64,000 nt of DNA from Pollenia angustigena (lineage: Eukaryota; Arthropoda; Insecta; Diptera; Polleniidae): the NCBI GenBank assembly GCA_930367215.1, contig OV884059.1, positions 59,491,393 through 59,555,392 on the forward strand, in the 5' to 3' direction. The notes below the pieces were generated by a model. It made no database searches. It worked only from the letters and a program-made list of their open reading frames with translations, and was not told where the DNA came from. Shown here piece by piece: positions 10,246 to 20,542 of this stretch. Position 1 is the first letter of the stretch; each line of letters opens with the position of its first letter. The translations under genes and the position numbers were made by a program.

Positions 10246-12297
10246 TCAATTTTCTGTAAAATATTCATCACAGTTCGTAAGAGAAGGTATATCTAAAAGA
10301 CTAACCATTTCTAAACTATAATTATTTTCTAACTCTATTCGTGACTTCACATGCCGCAGGGAAGATATAAGTGGATCGGAAGATGCTGCCAACATGTTGA
10401 AGAGGTCCTCATTTTGCCTTACCCTTGATGCTTTGAATATGTTCTGCAATCTATATTTTTTATAAAATTTGTTAAGAGACTCCTGTGCTTCTTCAGAAAG
10501 CTCTCCAATTGGCAAAGACTGGTACTCAATTATATCTTTGCCATGCGCCAATATTTTATGGACGGTCGGGGTCAACTTCTTCTGTGGATACATTTCTGCT
10601 AAAAGAGATGCAGTTTTCGACGCATATTCTCCATATTTTGTAGAATTGACATTTTCTTTGCAGTTTAAAACATCCAAGATCGTTCCCAATCTTTTCACGA
10701 TTTGATTGTCAATTCCAGTGATTCTAGTTACTGCCTCATCATTTTCAAAAAATCTCCTAGAAGTGTTTCCATCGTTTGAGTTACCGTATCCGTGCTTGGG
10801 ACAGTCTACTTTTAGTCCAACTTGTTTAAAAAAAGCATCCTGTATTTGCTTCTTTCTGATCTTTTCCTTATCCTTTATTGATGTATTTTCATCGAAGTTT
10901 TCCTCCTCTTGTGGTAGGGTATACGCCAGTTTTAGCAAGAATTCCATACACCTTATCCTTGCGTGCAATGGTGACATTCCATATTCGTAATTCTCCTCAT
11001 TTGTAGAATCGTTTAAATTACCAAAGTTCTTCTGACTCTTTTTGCAAATCGGGCATGACATTGTTGAGGTTGTTCCTGTCAGTTCGTTTACGACTTTTCC
11101 GTCAACCATGGTCAGATGGAACTCGTAATTGCATTCAATATATTTTCCTTCTCCAATTTGCAGCTTTGTAGGCTTAATCTTGCTTATTTGTTCTTCAATG
11201 TCCTTCACCGTGGTCCTTATGAGTTCTGCCGATTCCCTTGCAAACTGAAACATTATTGGTCGGCAATAATGCACTGATGACGGACGTGGATTTTTCCAGT
11301 GAAGGGAAACATCCGATTTAAGCCGCAAAGGAACAACAGATGCCATAAACATATTTCCGTCCGATATTGTAGCGTCATCGGAAGATATCCTTTGCTTATA
11401 AACGCTTTGTCCGGATGATCCATCGCAGCCCCATTTGCTGATCAATGTCAACTTCTCAGGAAGAATTTTCACCTCATTTTCAGGAAGACTCTCCAACAAC
11501 CGTTTTGCTGTATGGCCCATGAGATCCTGCAGATTGGCTTTCGCAGAGACTTCCGTAAATTCCGTATGCAGTGGTCGTGAATTTATTTTGGCTTGCGTAA
11601 TATGCTTGTATCCGGGTAAAACGTCAGCGCCGTGTCGCGTTAAAGATGCCCGTAGTTTCTCATATTTCTCTTTGGAAAGTTCTAAGTCCATAAACAAGGC
11701 CAAGGCTTCTTCGGAACCATACTTTTTAATGTGTGCGTTTGTGGGCGTGGGAATGCTTTCCTTAATCCTTTTTAGTCGCAGTGGGCTTGCATCAGCAACA
11801 GATTTGGTTATGTGCGACCTAACTCTTTCACTATCCTTTGTAAATTTAATAGACAGCGCTTCCGATAATTGCTTCGTGGTCAAGTCATTGGTGGCATCGG
11901 CAAGTTTCCTCTTTCTTGTGAAAATTGAACACTCCTCAATACTTTTTTTTGGCCTTCCTTTTGCTCCTCTGGTTGATGTGGTGGGTTTATCTACTGCCAA
12001 TATATCCAGGATGGTATCTTCATTAAGCCAGTCCTCGTATTTGGAGTTGAAGTTCTGAATGGTTCGATTAGATTTCACCCATTTTGCCTTAATATTTGCA
12101 TATATCAGATAAAAATTATTTTTTATAATTTCGCTTCTCTCAATATTTCCGTATAAGCTATCAAGTTCTTCTAAAGCAGCTTCCGTGAAAAAATTTGGTG
12201 TGGTTGACTTTCTAAACAGTTCAAATAATTTAAAATTGTTCAACGCCATGTTTTCAGTACTTAAATTGTTTAATGGTTTCAGTAATTGTTGCGCCAA
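10246..12297 (-). CDS. Transib transposase, RAG1-like DDE recombinase (683 aa)
   Basis: Catalyses cut-and-paste transposition of its element and belongs to the family from which the RAG1 core is thought to derive. The length fits intact Transib transposases. Likely catalytic residues are D292 (in KWGCDGSSG), D399 (in TMVDGKV) and E606 (in SEEAQESLNK, aligning with the RAG1 ESGNK region). A zinc site like that of RAG1 is suggested by C415/C418 (SCPIC) and H580/H585, spaced five apart. LHARIRCMEFLLKLAY (444-459) and GYGNSNDGNTSRRFF (503-517) are typical conserved blocks. An N-terminal basic stretch GAKGRPKKS (111-119) may aid DNA binding or nuclear entry. The first ATG lies about 0.98 kb inside the right end, next to a tandem duplication. 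No stops or frameshifts are seen. Residue assignments come from motif matching, not alignment. Confidence 0.93.
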   Translation of the reverse strand: MAQQLLKPLNNLSTENMALNNFKLFELFRKSTTPNFFTEAALEELDSLYGNIERSEIIKNNFYLIYANIKAKWVKSNRTIQNFNSKYEDWLNEDTILDILAVDKPTTSTRGAKGRPKKSIEECSIFTRKRKLADATNDLTTKQLSEALSIKFTKDSERVRSHITKSVADASPLRLKRIKESIPTPTNAHIKKYGSEEALALFMDLELSKEKYEKLRASLTRHGADVLPGYKHITQAKINSRPLHTEFTEVSAKANLQDLMGHTAKRLLESLPENEVKILPEKLTLISKWGCDGSSGQSVYKQRISSDDATISDGNMFMASVVPLRLKSDVSLHWKNPRPSSVHYCRPIMFQFARESAELIRTTVKDIEEQISKIKPTKLQIGEGKYIECNYEFHLTMVDGKVVNELTGTTSTMSCPICKKSQKNFGNLNDSTNEENYEYGMSPLHARIRCMEFLLKLAYTLPQEEENFDENTSIKDKEKIRKKQIQDAFFKQVGLKVDCPKHGYGNSNDGNTSRRFFENDEAVTRITGIDNQIVKRLGTILDVLNCKENVNSTKYGEYASKTASLLAEMYPQKKLTPTVHKILAHGKDIIEYQSLPIGELSEEAQESLNKFYKKYRLQNIFKASRVRQNEDLFNMLAASSDPLISSLRHVKSRIELENNYSLEMVSLLDIPSLTNCDEYFTEN

Positions 12298-12333
12298 CTT
12301 TCAGTCGTAGACTAATCCAGGCATTATGCTTAT

Positions 12334-12634
12334 TTTGCAATATATAGGCTTATGCTACCATGCCGAAAAATGTACCTGTTCCCTACATACATATGGATTT
12401 AGGCTGAATAATGCATTTTTATATTATGCACGTGTCCAAATAAGATTTGTGCCTACCTGTAGTCAATATTGTTCTTGACCATTTGCAATATATAGGCTTA
12501 TGCTACCATGCCGAAAAATTTACCTGTTCCCTGCATACAAATGGAATTAGGCTGAATAATGCAATTTTGATATTATGCACGTGTCCAAATAAGATTTGTG
12601 CCTACCTGTAGTCAATATTGTTCTTGACCATTTG
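12334..12634 (-). repeat. 148-bp tandem duplication upstream of transposase
   Basis: A unit beginning TTTGCAATATATAGGCTTAT occurs twice in a row (12334-12481 and 12482-12629) with few differences. It lies just 5' of the transposase start, in the presumed leader or promoter. Confidence 0.9.
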
Positions 12635-13234
12635 TACGCCAAAGTATTGTTTAAGTGAGGTACGTACCTGCTAATTTCAATGAGTAGTTTTTTTAGATTT
12701 TAGATCAAACTACTGTCATACAATTTCTGCAACCATGTCTTTTTAACCTTTTTTACCTCTAGAAGCCAAACGGGCACGTACGGGCAGATAAAATTTTTGA
12801 ATTATGTAAAGAAATAATCAAAGAACAGATTTTGCAAATATGGCAAATATAGAAAAATATAGATTTTTGTTATTTTCCGTCAAAGTTGAAAAATAGTGAA
12901 AAAACGGATAGTTTTTAAATAGTGATTTACCAGGAGAAACACAAAGCAAACAGTTCATTTTTTTTTTATCATTACACATTTAATAAATGCATCAATCAAT
13001 ACAAACAAAAAATAAGGCGATTCGTTACCTATTTTTCGTGATATTACACCTGAAATCGCAACAAATTTACTAAAAATTGTGTGTTTTTTTGAAAACCGAA
13101 AGTCGGTCAACTTTGAACGGCTATATCTTCTAAACTAAAAATGTGATATTATTAAGAGTGGCAGATTTGAAATCGTTGAAAAGTTTCCTATAACATGAGT
13201 TTATTCAAAACTTCGTCGGTGCTCATGAAAATTT

Positions 13235-13274
13235 TGATTTTTGCAACCTCGTTTGCTCTACGGGCGCTACTGTG
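13235..13274 (-). repeat. right Transib end (RSS-like)
   Basis: Read inward on the minus strand: CACAGTA, a 23-bp spacer, then GCAAAAATC. One mismatch to the canonical heptamer. Confidence 0.85.
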
Positions 13275-13458
13275 CGACGGTTGTATTTTCGCCGCCATCG
13301 TTGAAACATTTTCAATTATAGTAAATTTTGGTCGCTGTCAACGATACGTGTTACTGGCGTTCTTGACGTCTGCAATGACACATCGGTTTCGTGTGCAATG
13401 TTATTACATTTATAACGTAACAACGTTATCTCTTTTGATAATTTTCGACATGAGTTAA

Positions 13459-13712
13459 GCTACGGTCACAGTTATTAAATATTTGACCAAATAAGCGTTA
13501 CCCCTACTTTTGTTAATAGTTATTGATATTAACCATGATCTAAATATCACAGAATAAATTAATTATACTACTAGACATAGCAAAAAATTGTTTTTTGTAA
13601 GATATGGTATTATTATCTAAATAAATATTGGAATTGAAGGAAACTATTATTTATGTAGTTTGATTGTTGGTCCCGTTTTTTTCATCAAATATTTGATAAG
13701 TGTGGCCGTAGC
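13459..13712. mobile_element. TTAA-flanked MITE (254 bp)
   Basis: Inverted ends GCTACGGTCACAG / GCTACGGCCACAC, followed by ATTAAATATTTG-like sequence on both sides. Flanked by TTAA (13455-13458) and TTTA (13713-13716). The ends resemble those of the larger element at 46966-49390, suggesting one TTAA-targeting, piggyBac-type family. Confidence 0.7.
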
Positions 13713-14199
13713 TTTACAGACATAGTTTTGTCTCACTTTTTGAGAAACGATGGGATATTTTGTTTCACATCTATTCGATGCGAGAAGTTCTCACTAAAGT
13801 TACAGAACACGGGTACTGGACAGCTGGAGTAGCTGTAACAACTAGTTTGTGTACATTAAAACTTGTTTAAACTATTGGCTTTTTCAATCGATAGCCTTTT
13901 TTATGTTATGCAAGTAGCGACAATTAGTTTTACATTATCTATTATTTAACCCACCTAGGTAGAACTTTAAAAAGGGGACGGGGAAGTAAACAGTTGAGGT
14001 CGGAAAACCAAAACGCCAAACTTAATTATAAATTAAAAAAAAATTGAATTCCCAACCTATTATTTTTAATTATTGAAGAAAGTTTGTGGTCACGAACTCA
14101 AACGCTGGCACAAAATATGTAAGCAAACAAAAATAGGCAAGAAAGTATTTGCAGACAAATGTACAAGCACGTACCCTATATTAGACCTATGGGTGATCA

Positions 14200-15060
14200 T
14201 CACCACTAGTGGTGAACGAGGGTATACTAAGTTCGTCATTTCGTGTGAAACTTTTCTATTAGACATGTAAGACCCCATAAAGTATATATATTCTGGCTCC
14301 TTGAGTAATTCTAAGTCGATTTAGCCATGTCCGTCTGTCTGTCTGTTGATAACACGCTTACTCTCGAAAAACTCAAAAGAAAAGAACAAACAAACAAAGT
14401 TGTTTTATACGATTGGAAGTCTTACTGTTAGATTTCCTGAAGATCGGTCCATAATTTACCATAGACCACACATAAGCCATACTCCCGGAAACAGTTTTGT
14501 TTTCCTTAAACCGTAATAAAGAATGCTTTCACAATAAAATTCAATACTTATAGGTTTATAGGACTAATACACACTAATAAATTTCGTGATGATCGGTCCA
14601 TAGGCCTGATTTAAAGCCCACCCTAGGAAATTAATTAAATACGCCTGAAACCGTAGCAGATACAGATATTACGGTAAAATTTCTTCCAACTAAGCTTCAT
14701 ATGGCCAGAAAAAAGTTATGCAATTTTGTGATATACGGTCCATAAATTACATCTCATAATAAGTAGCCTTCTGAAATTCACTGTAAACGCTGAAACTAAT
14801 TTCACTGCTGTATTGAAATTTATTCAAATTTATACAATATAAATTTAATACCAGAAATCACTCTGCAGAATTTTGTGATGATTGATAATTTACAATGGGT
14901 CCAATATAAATTCTCCCCTTGAAAATCATTTAAGTTCGGCTAAAACTGTTACGAATAATGATATTTTATTCAAGCTAGTTCAAATTGCTAAAAAAAAAGG
15001 AGAAAACTTTCTGATTGTCGGTCAATAATTTAATAGAGGACAAACAGCAACAAATTTAAA
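14200..15060 (+). repeat. mini-me-like dipteran repeat with periodic tail
   Basis: ACCCCATAAAGTATATATAT, a TA run, a conserved spacer ending AGCCATGTCC, then GTCTGTCTGTCTG (about 14270-14345) reproduces the TA / core / GTCY arrangement of mini-me elements known in Diptera. Downstream, words like GATGATCGGTCCATAATTTA recur at about 14440, 14588, 14725, 14877 and 15015, roughly every 145 bp. No coding capacity. Confidence 0.65.
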
Positions 15061-15116
15061 TACTAACGTCCGTTTTCATATAGGTTAATTAATACTATAT
15101 TTAGATATCATATGGG

Positions 15117-15839
15117 CATTTCCTCAGAAAGGCCAACCAGGATGGAAAAATAAAATGTTGATAATCATCGTCTTTTATTGTTTGTTATTATAAAAAAAGT
15201 CTATGTTCTTCTAATAGAATGGTTTCATAGCATATCAAAGCTGTTTTACTTGAGGAGGGCTGGAAACTGGAACATTTTATTTTCTTTTTAAGCTACTTCT
15301 AAAGACATTTTTATTTAATTATTTTACATCCAAAAAATATATTATGTTTGCACTCTTTATTCATAATCTCTCCATTACAATAAATTGTAAATTGAGTATT
15401 AAGTTTTTTGTTAAGGAAATTTTAAGATATTTATGGGAAATTGCATGGTGATAATACTAAAAAAACATATGGAAAAATCGTACGTTCGCGACGGTTACTT
15501 AAGTCAATTAAACAAAAACCAATAGATATACTTTATTAATACACTTTAAAAATAAATTATGTAATCACTTTTGAATGTTCCGTCCCATTTTCCAGATTTT
15601 TACATTTCACTATTGTCAGCTAAAGTTCACTTATACTATGCGTACGTTCGTGACGACATATTTATAACTATCATTATGAAAACTTAAGCTCGAAGAATCA
15701 TAAAGAAAATAAAATTTTCGCGCCGCGAACGTCATTTAATCAGAAATCATTTGTGACTACAAAGTAATTAAAACTTTTTTTGGAGAGAAAAAGGCCACGC
15801 TGCCTTGCAAATTAAGCGAAATAAATTGTTATTCATTTG
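15117..15839. repeat. CATATGGG-type element, left end only
   Basis: Starts CATATGGGCATTTCCTCA, close to the start of the element at 40841 (GGGCATTTCCGTCAAAAGG). Inside, TACGTTCGYGACG occurs at 15480 and 15643, with a related inverse at about 15721. No right end is visible before the Jockey LINE begins at 15840. Confidence 0.45.
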
Positions 15840-15875
15840 TCAGTTCGGTTTGTGCTTTGTTGTGATACAGACGTG
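15840..15875 (+). promoter_or_regulatory. Inr + DPE promoter of the Jockey LINE
   Basis: TCAGTTC (15840-15846) matches the fly initiator with A15842 as +1. AGACGTG (15869-15875) falls exactly at +28 to +34, the position of the downstream promoter element. TATA-less Inr/DPE promoters at the first base are known for Jockey-type LINEs. This also fixes the 5' end of the element. Confidence 0.75.
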
Positions 15876-16195
15876 TATTTTAGCCCCGCATACGATTTGA
15901 ACTATTAATTAATCACATTTGATTTTGTAATATAGCGAATGGACGCTTAAAAAAAAATAATATACGTATTTTGTTATTTAAATTATTTAACATAATAGTG
16001 AACAATTTAAAACGATTAAATTAAATAAAATAAAACAGTAAAAATAAATACGTATGTATGAATGTTCATACATGTGTATACATATTCTGAACAAAAACAT
16101 TAAAATTTCTTGTTTTTTTTGTTGTTGTAAAATACAATAAATAATAAAAATATTAAAGCAAAGCAAAACGGTGAAAAACAAAAACAACTCTTTGC

Positions 16196-17713
16196 ATGAG
16201 TACGAACAGTGAAACAACACTAAGACAAAATGAAAGAAACGTTTACGTTTTAGTTCAATCAAACGAAAATAATGCGGAAATAAATAAAACTAAACAAAAT
16301 AATATAAACTATTTAACGGCTAAGCCAATTACTAGAACACGTTCCCTATCACCCTCGGTGTTTACAAAAACAGTGGATAGTGACTCATTAAAAAAACTAC
16401 AACTAGATTTGGTGACAAGTGTTGCCAGGCCAGCAAGTATTGCCGTGACGTCAAAAACAAATTTAGTGGGAAATGAAACCATGAACTTAAACACAAATGC
16501 AATGGAAAACCCCCCTGTAAAAAGCTGCCAAAAGCCTACAATACAAGTTGGTATGGACAGGTACATAACAGTGCTTAAACGGGGACGCAGCCCTACCTCT
16601 GCAGCAGTTGCTTCGGCCTCAAAAGTACCATCTTTTGATAAAATAAATACACAAAATCGTTTTGCGATTCTGGAGGATGAATCCTCTGAAGCACCAAACG
16701 TCATTAAATCGTCTAAGCCACCCCCGATATACCTTAGAGAGCAAAACTCTAATGAGTTAATAAAAAGTTTAATTTCGGTGATAGGTGAAAATTCCTTTTA
16801 TGTAGCTGCAATAAAGCGCGGTATCATTAACGAGACTAAAATACAGGTGAATCACGAGGATGATTTTCGAAAGGTAATTACAGTATTTGAGACTCTGAAT
16901 AAAAACTTTTATACTTATCAACTGAAGAGCAGTAAAGGTCTTCAGGTAGTAATCAAGGGCATTGACTCATGCGTAGACCCAGAAGAGGTTAAAACATTCT
17001 TAGAAGAAAAAGGCTTCAAGGTAAAGCATGTAGTAAATATTAAAAATAGACAAAAAATTCCCCAACCACTCTTTCGAGTTGAGTTTGAACCCGGCGACGT
17101 AAAACTTAAAAAAAACGAAACACATCCTATTTACAATTTAAAATATATTCTCTACAGAAGAATAACTATAGAAGAGCCGCACAAAAGAAATGGTCCCGTT
17201 CAATGTTTAAACTGTCAAGAGTACGGTCATACTAAGGCATACTGCTATTTACCCCCTGTCTGCGTAGTATGTGGTGAACTACACGGTACAGTTTCTTGCG
17301 ATAAGTCTAAAACCGACCCCAACGTAAAAAAATGTAGCAACTGTGGCGGTAATCACACTGCCAATTATAGAGGATGCCCTGTATATAATATCGTCAAGCA
17401 GACGGTTGGACCAAAAACAAATACCCCTCAAATGCAGGTTGCAAATCAAGTAAACACAAATGCAATTCAAGCCCCCCAGCCTAGTAATAACAGAACCTCT
17501 TACGCTAACGTCCTAAAATCAAACCATCAGCCAATGCAAGGTGCTTCGCCAAGTAATGATGAAACTCCGGTTTCTAATTTAAGTCGCTTAGAAAAAACCA
17601 TGGAAACATTAGTGCAAACGGTAAATAATTTTACGAACACAATGGGTAATATGATGAAGGAAATGCTTAGAATGCAATCGATGTTATTGCAAGCTGTACT
17701 TAATAAACCATGA
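16196..17713 (+). CDS. Jockey-type ORF1 Gag-like protein (505 aa)
   Basis: RNA-binding protein that packages LINE RNA. Residues about 195-325 form the conserved region preceding the zinc knuckles. Three knuckles follow: C337-X2-C340-X4-H345-X4-C350, C356-X2-C359-X3-H363-X4-C368 and C380-X2-C383-X3-H387-X6-C394. The C-terminal 40 residues (about 460-500) are Met/Leu-rich and may form a coiled coil. The frame is fully open. Its stop overlaps the ORF2 start (ATGA, 17710-17713), suggesting termination-reinitiation for ORF2 translation. Length and architecture are those of intact Jockey Gag. Confidence 0.92.
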   Translation: MSTNSETTLRQNERNVYVLVQSNENNAEINKTKQNNINYLTAKPITRTRSLSPSVFTKTVDSDSLKKLQLDLVTSVARPASIAVTSKTNLVGNETMNLNTNAMENPPVKSCQKPTIQVGMDRYITVLKRGRSPTSAAVASASKVPSFDKINTQNRFAILEDESSEAPNVIKSSKPPPIYLREQNSNELIKSLISVIGENSFYVAAIKRGIINETKIQVNHEDDFRKVITVFETLNKNFYTYQLKSSKGLQVVIKGIDSCVDPEEVKTFLEEKGFKVKHVVNIKNRQKIPQPLFRVEFEPGDVKLKKNETHPIYNLKYILYRRITIEEPHKRNGPVQCLNCQEYGHTKAYCYLPPVCVVCGELHGTVSCDKSKTDPNVKKCSNCGGNHTANYRGCPVYNIVKQTVGPKTNTPQMQVANQVNTNAIQAPQPSNNRTSYANVLKSNHQPMQGASPSNDETPVSNLSRLEKTMETLVQTVNNFTNTMGNMMKEMLRMQSMLLQAVLNKP

Positions 17714-20366
17714 ACTGTTTAAAAATTTGTTTTTGGAACGCAAACGGCATCCGCCAACATAAAAATGAATTAGAATACTTTCTTAAAAATAAACAAATTG
17801 ATGTCATGATGATTTCTGAAACTCATTTGACCTCAAGAAATACGTTTAAAATAAATGGTTATATACTATATGATACCAAGGACCCTCGAGATAGAGCTTG
17901 TGGAGGTTCTGCCATTTTAATAAAAACCCGAGTGAAACACTACCTAATGTGTGATCATCGTGAAGATTATCTCCAAGCAACGAACATTTGCGTTGAGGAA
18001 TTAAATAGAAACCTAGTAATTTCATCGTTATACTCCCCGCCTAGATTTTCAATATCGGAGGACCAATATTATAAATATTTTAAATCATTAGGACCGTGTT
18101 TCCTAGCCGCTGGCGATTATAACGCTAAACATACCTTCTGGGGGTCGCGACTTATAACACCAAAGGGTCGTGTTTTATTTAACACAATTTCTAAAATGGA
18201 TTTAAATGTGGTAGCGAGCGGACAACCAACATATTGGCCCACTGATCATCAAAATATTCCAGATGTCATCGATTTCGGCGTGGTTAAAAACATTCCCATA
18301 GAAACGATTCATGTTGAAGCCTCCCTAGATTTATCTTCCGACCACACACCTACAATTGTTACTATAATGAACCCCAATAGAATTGTACCTCCGACGACAG
18401 CTACGCAAATTAATTGGTTAAAATATAAAAAATATCTCAGTACCCATTGCACAGAAAATATTCCGCTCAGTACACCGGATTATGTAGATCGCTCTATTGA
18501 CAATTTTGACAGTTTTCTGAAACTAGCTGTTCAACATTCCAATATTGTCCCCAAAAAAACAAAAACTATTAAAATATATTCCACAGATGTCGAGCATCTT
18601 TTGTCTGAAAAAAGGAGGGCTCGAAGAGATTGGCAATTGCACAGATCCCCTCAACTTAAGAACTTACTTAAAGAGTGTACAAAAAGACTTAGAAAGTTAC
18701 TGCAGACTAAGAAAACGGCTTCTCTGGAAAAATATCTTGAGGAACTTGATGCAACCCCACAATCAAACTACTCATTATGGCGCGCAGCTAGAAATCTCAA
18801 AAGGCCAGTTGTCTCTAAACCACCATTAAGAAACTTGAATGGAAGTTGGGCAAGAAATGATGTTGAAAAAGGAAATCTGTATGTCAATCATTTAAAAAAC
18901 GTATTTACCCCAAATATATCTCACGATATTGCGGTCGAGTTACCACCTGTTGCTGCTAGAGCAGCTGTTCCGCTAAGATTTGAGATAAGAGAAATCGAAA
19001 AGGCTATTTGTGATTTAAACCCCAAGAAGGCTCCTGGTTTTGATAAGATCAGCAACAAAATGCTTTTGGAGCTACCCATCATAGCAAAGAAAATTATTCT
19101 TTTAATTTTTAATGCTATTTTACGCCTTGAATACTATCCTCAAAAGTGGAAGGTCTCCTTAGTCACCATGATACCTAAACCTGGAAAGGATCACACAAAA
19201 GTTGAGTCATATAGGCCTATAAGCTTACTTTCTAATATATCAAAGCTGTTTGAGAAGCTGTTAGCGTCAAAATTAACCCCAATTTTAAATGAAAATAGAT
19301 GTATTCCTAACCACCAATTCGGCTTTAGAAGAGAACACAGCACAATTGAGCAAACCCATCGTATAGTAAACGCAATAAGAAAAGCCTTTGAAGAAAAAAA
19401 TATTGCTCCGCTCTCTTCATCGATGTTTCTCAAGCTTTTGATAAAGTCTGGCATGAAGGCTTATTACATAAATTGAAGCTCAACTTACCAGTAAACACAC
19501 ACAAGCTGTTAGAAAGCTACTTAGTCGGTCGAAAATTTATTATTAAAGAAGGTGATTATTTAAGCTCTCCTCAGCAAATTGACGCTGGAGTCCCTCAGGG
19601 AAGCATCCTGGGCCCACTTTTATACTTAATATATACCTCGGACATGCCAACAAACAACTACACACAAACTTCAACATTTGCTGATGATACAGCTTTTTTG
19701 AGCGTGCACGAAAACCGTCAAGAAGCATCTCGATACCTACAGGATCATATATTTCAACTCGAACTATGGTTAAAGCAATGGAGGATAGAGGTCAATGAGC
19801 AAAAATGCGTACATATAACATTCACCTTGCGTCGGGAATCATGCCCCCCTATTAAAATCAATAATCAAATAATACCTCAAAATTCGCATGTAAAATACCT
19901 CGGTATTCATCTAGATCGCCGTTTAACGTGGAAAAGCCATATAGAGGCAAAATTAACTCAAATGAAACTAAAAGCCATCCAAATTCATTGGCTTATTGGA
20001 AGAAACTCTGTCCTTAGTCTCGACTGCAAACTTCTTCTTTACAACTCCATCTTAAAGCCAATCTGGTGCTATGGTATTCAGTTATGGGGCACTGCCTCGG
20101 CCTCTAATATCGAAAAAATTCAAAGGCGCCAAAATAAACTACTTCGAATAATCACAGCTGCCCCTTGGTATGTTAAAAACTCAAATATTCACAAGGATCT
20201 TAATGTTCCATTAGTTAAAACTATGATTACGAAATATGCAGTAAAATACTTAAAAAGGCTCGAATCGCACCCAAACCCACTAGCACGAAATATTTTAAAT
20301 GATAGCGGCCACACTCGCTTAAGAAGAAGAGACACTGCAGCACTTATCCAATTAGATGAGCGATAA
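17710..20366 (+). pseudogene. Jockey ORF2 (EN-RT) with one frameshift
   Basis: Endonuclease and reverse transcriptase for target-primed reverse transcription. The first frame (17710-19476) has the APE-like endonuclease with WNANG (N10), SETHL (E37), GDYN (D136) and SSDH (D211/H212), then RT blocks SYRPISLLS and HQFGFRREHST. A small indel in CTCTCTTC (19411-19418) shifts the frame just before the FIDVSQAFD block. The rest continues in the next frame to 20366, with GVPQGSILGPLL and the catalytic FADD. All catalytic motifs remain readable, so this is a recent copy with a single lesion. No RNase H domain, as usual for Jockey. It could alternatively be a sequencing error. Confidence 0.92.
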
Positions 20367-20510
20367 ACACTATAAAAGTGAACAGAACCCGCGATGAAGA
20401 AAATTTTTGTCTGGCACTGGCAGGACAAAAAATAACGTATTAGGTTAAGATTTGATTAATTATTGTTAGTTCATATTTAATATATGAAGATTCAATAAAT
20501 AAATAATGAG

Positions 20511-20538
<28 letters not shown>

Positions 20539-20542
<4 letters not shown>

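Larger units (their letters stand above)
9927..13274 (-). mobile_element. complete Transib transposon, TSD CGACG
   Basis: A 3348-bp element bounded by CACAGTGGCGCC (left) and its inverted partner reading CACAGTAGCGCC (right), flanked by the direct repeat CGACG at 9922-9926 and 13275-13279. A 5-bp GC-rich duplication and a CACARTG start are Transib hallmarks. Each end also has GTTGCAAAAATCA about 20 bp further in. The single transposase gene on the minus strand is open from end to end. With both ends, the duplication and the gene present, it could be active or recently active. Confidence 0.95.
15840..20538 (+). mobile_element. Jockey-clade LINE, nearly full length
   Basis: A 4.7-kb non-LTR retrotransposon with a promoter at its very 5' end, ORF1 (Gag), ORF2 (endonuclease-reverse transcriptase), an AATAAA signal at about 20494 and a 28-base poly(A) tail (20511-20538). 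One frameshift in ORF2 near 19411 is the only clear defect. A short ATTTGT word occurs both just before the start and just after the tail and may be a 6-bp target duplication. Confidence 0.9.

Noticed and set aside
10469..12058. Plus-strand frames of 78-207 codons under the Transib transposase
   Set aside because: Antisense shadows of the real minus-strand gene.
12700..13230. Possible additional gene inside the Transib beside its right end
   Set aside because: No frame longer than about 90 codons and no recognised domain; treated as untranslated element sequence.
15117..15839. Complete CATATGGG-type element at 15.1 kb
   Set aside because: Only the left end and internal motifs are visible; no matching right end, so reported only as a partial repeat.
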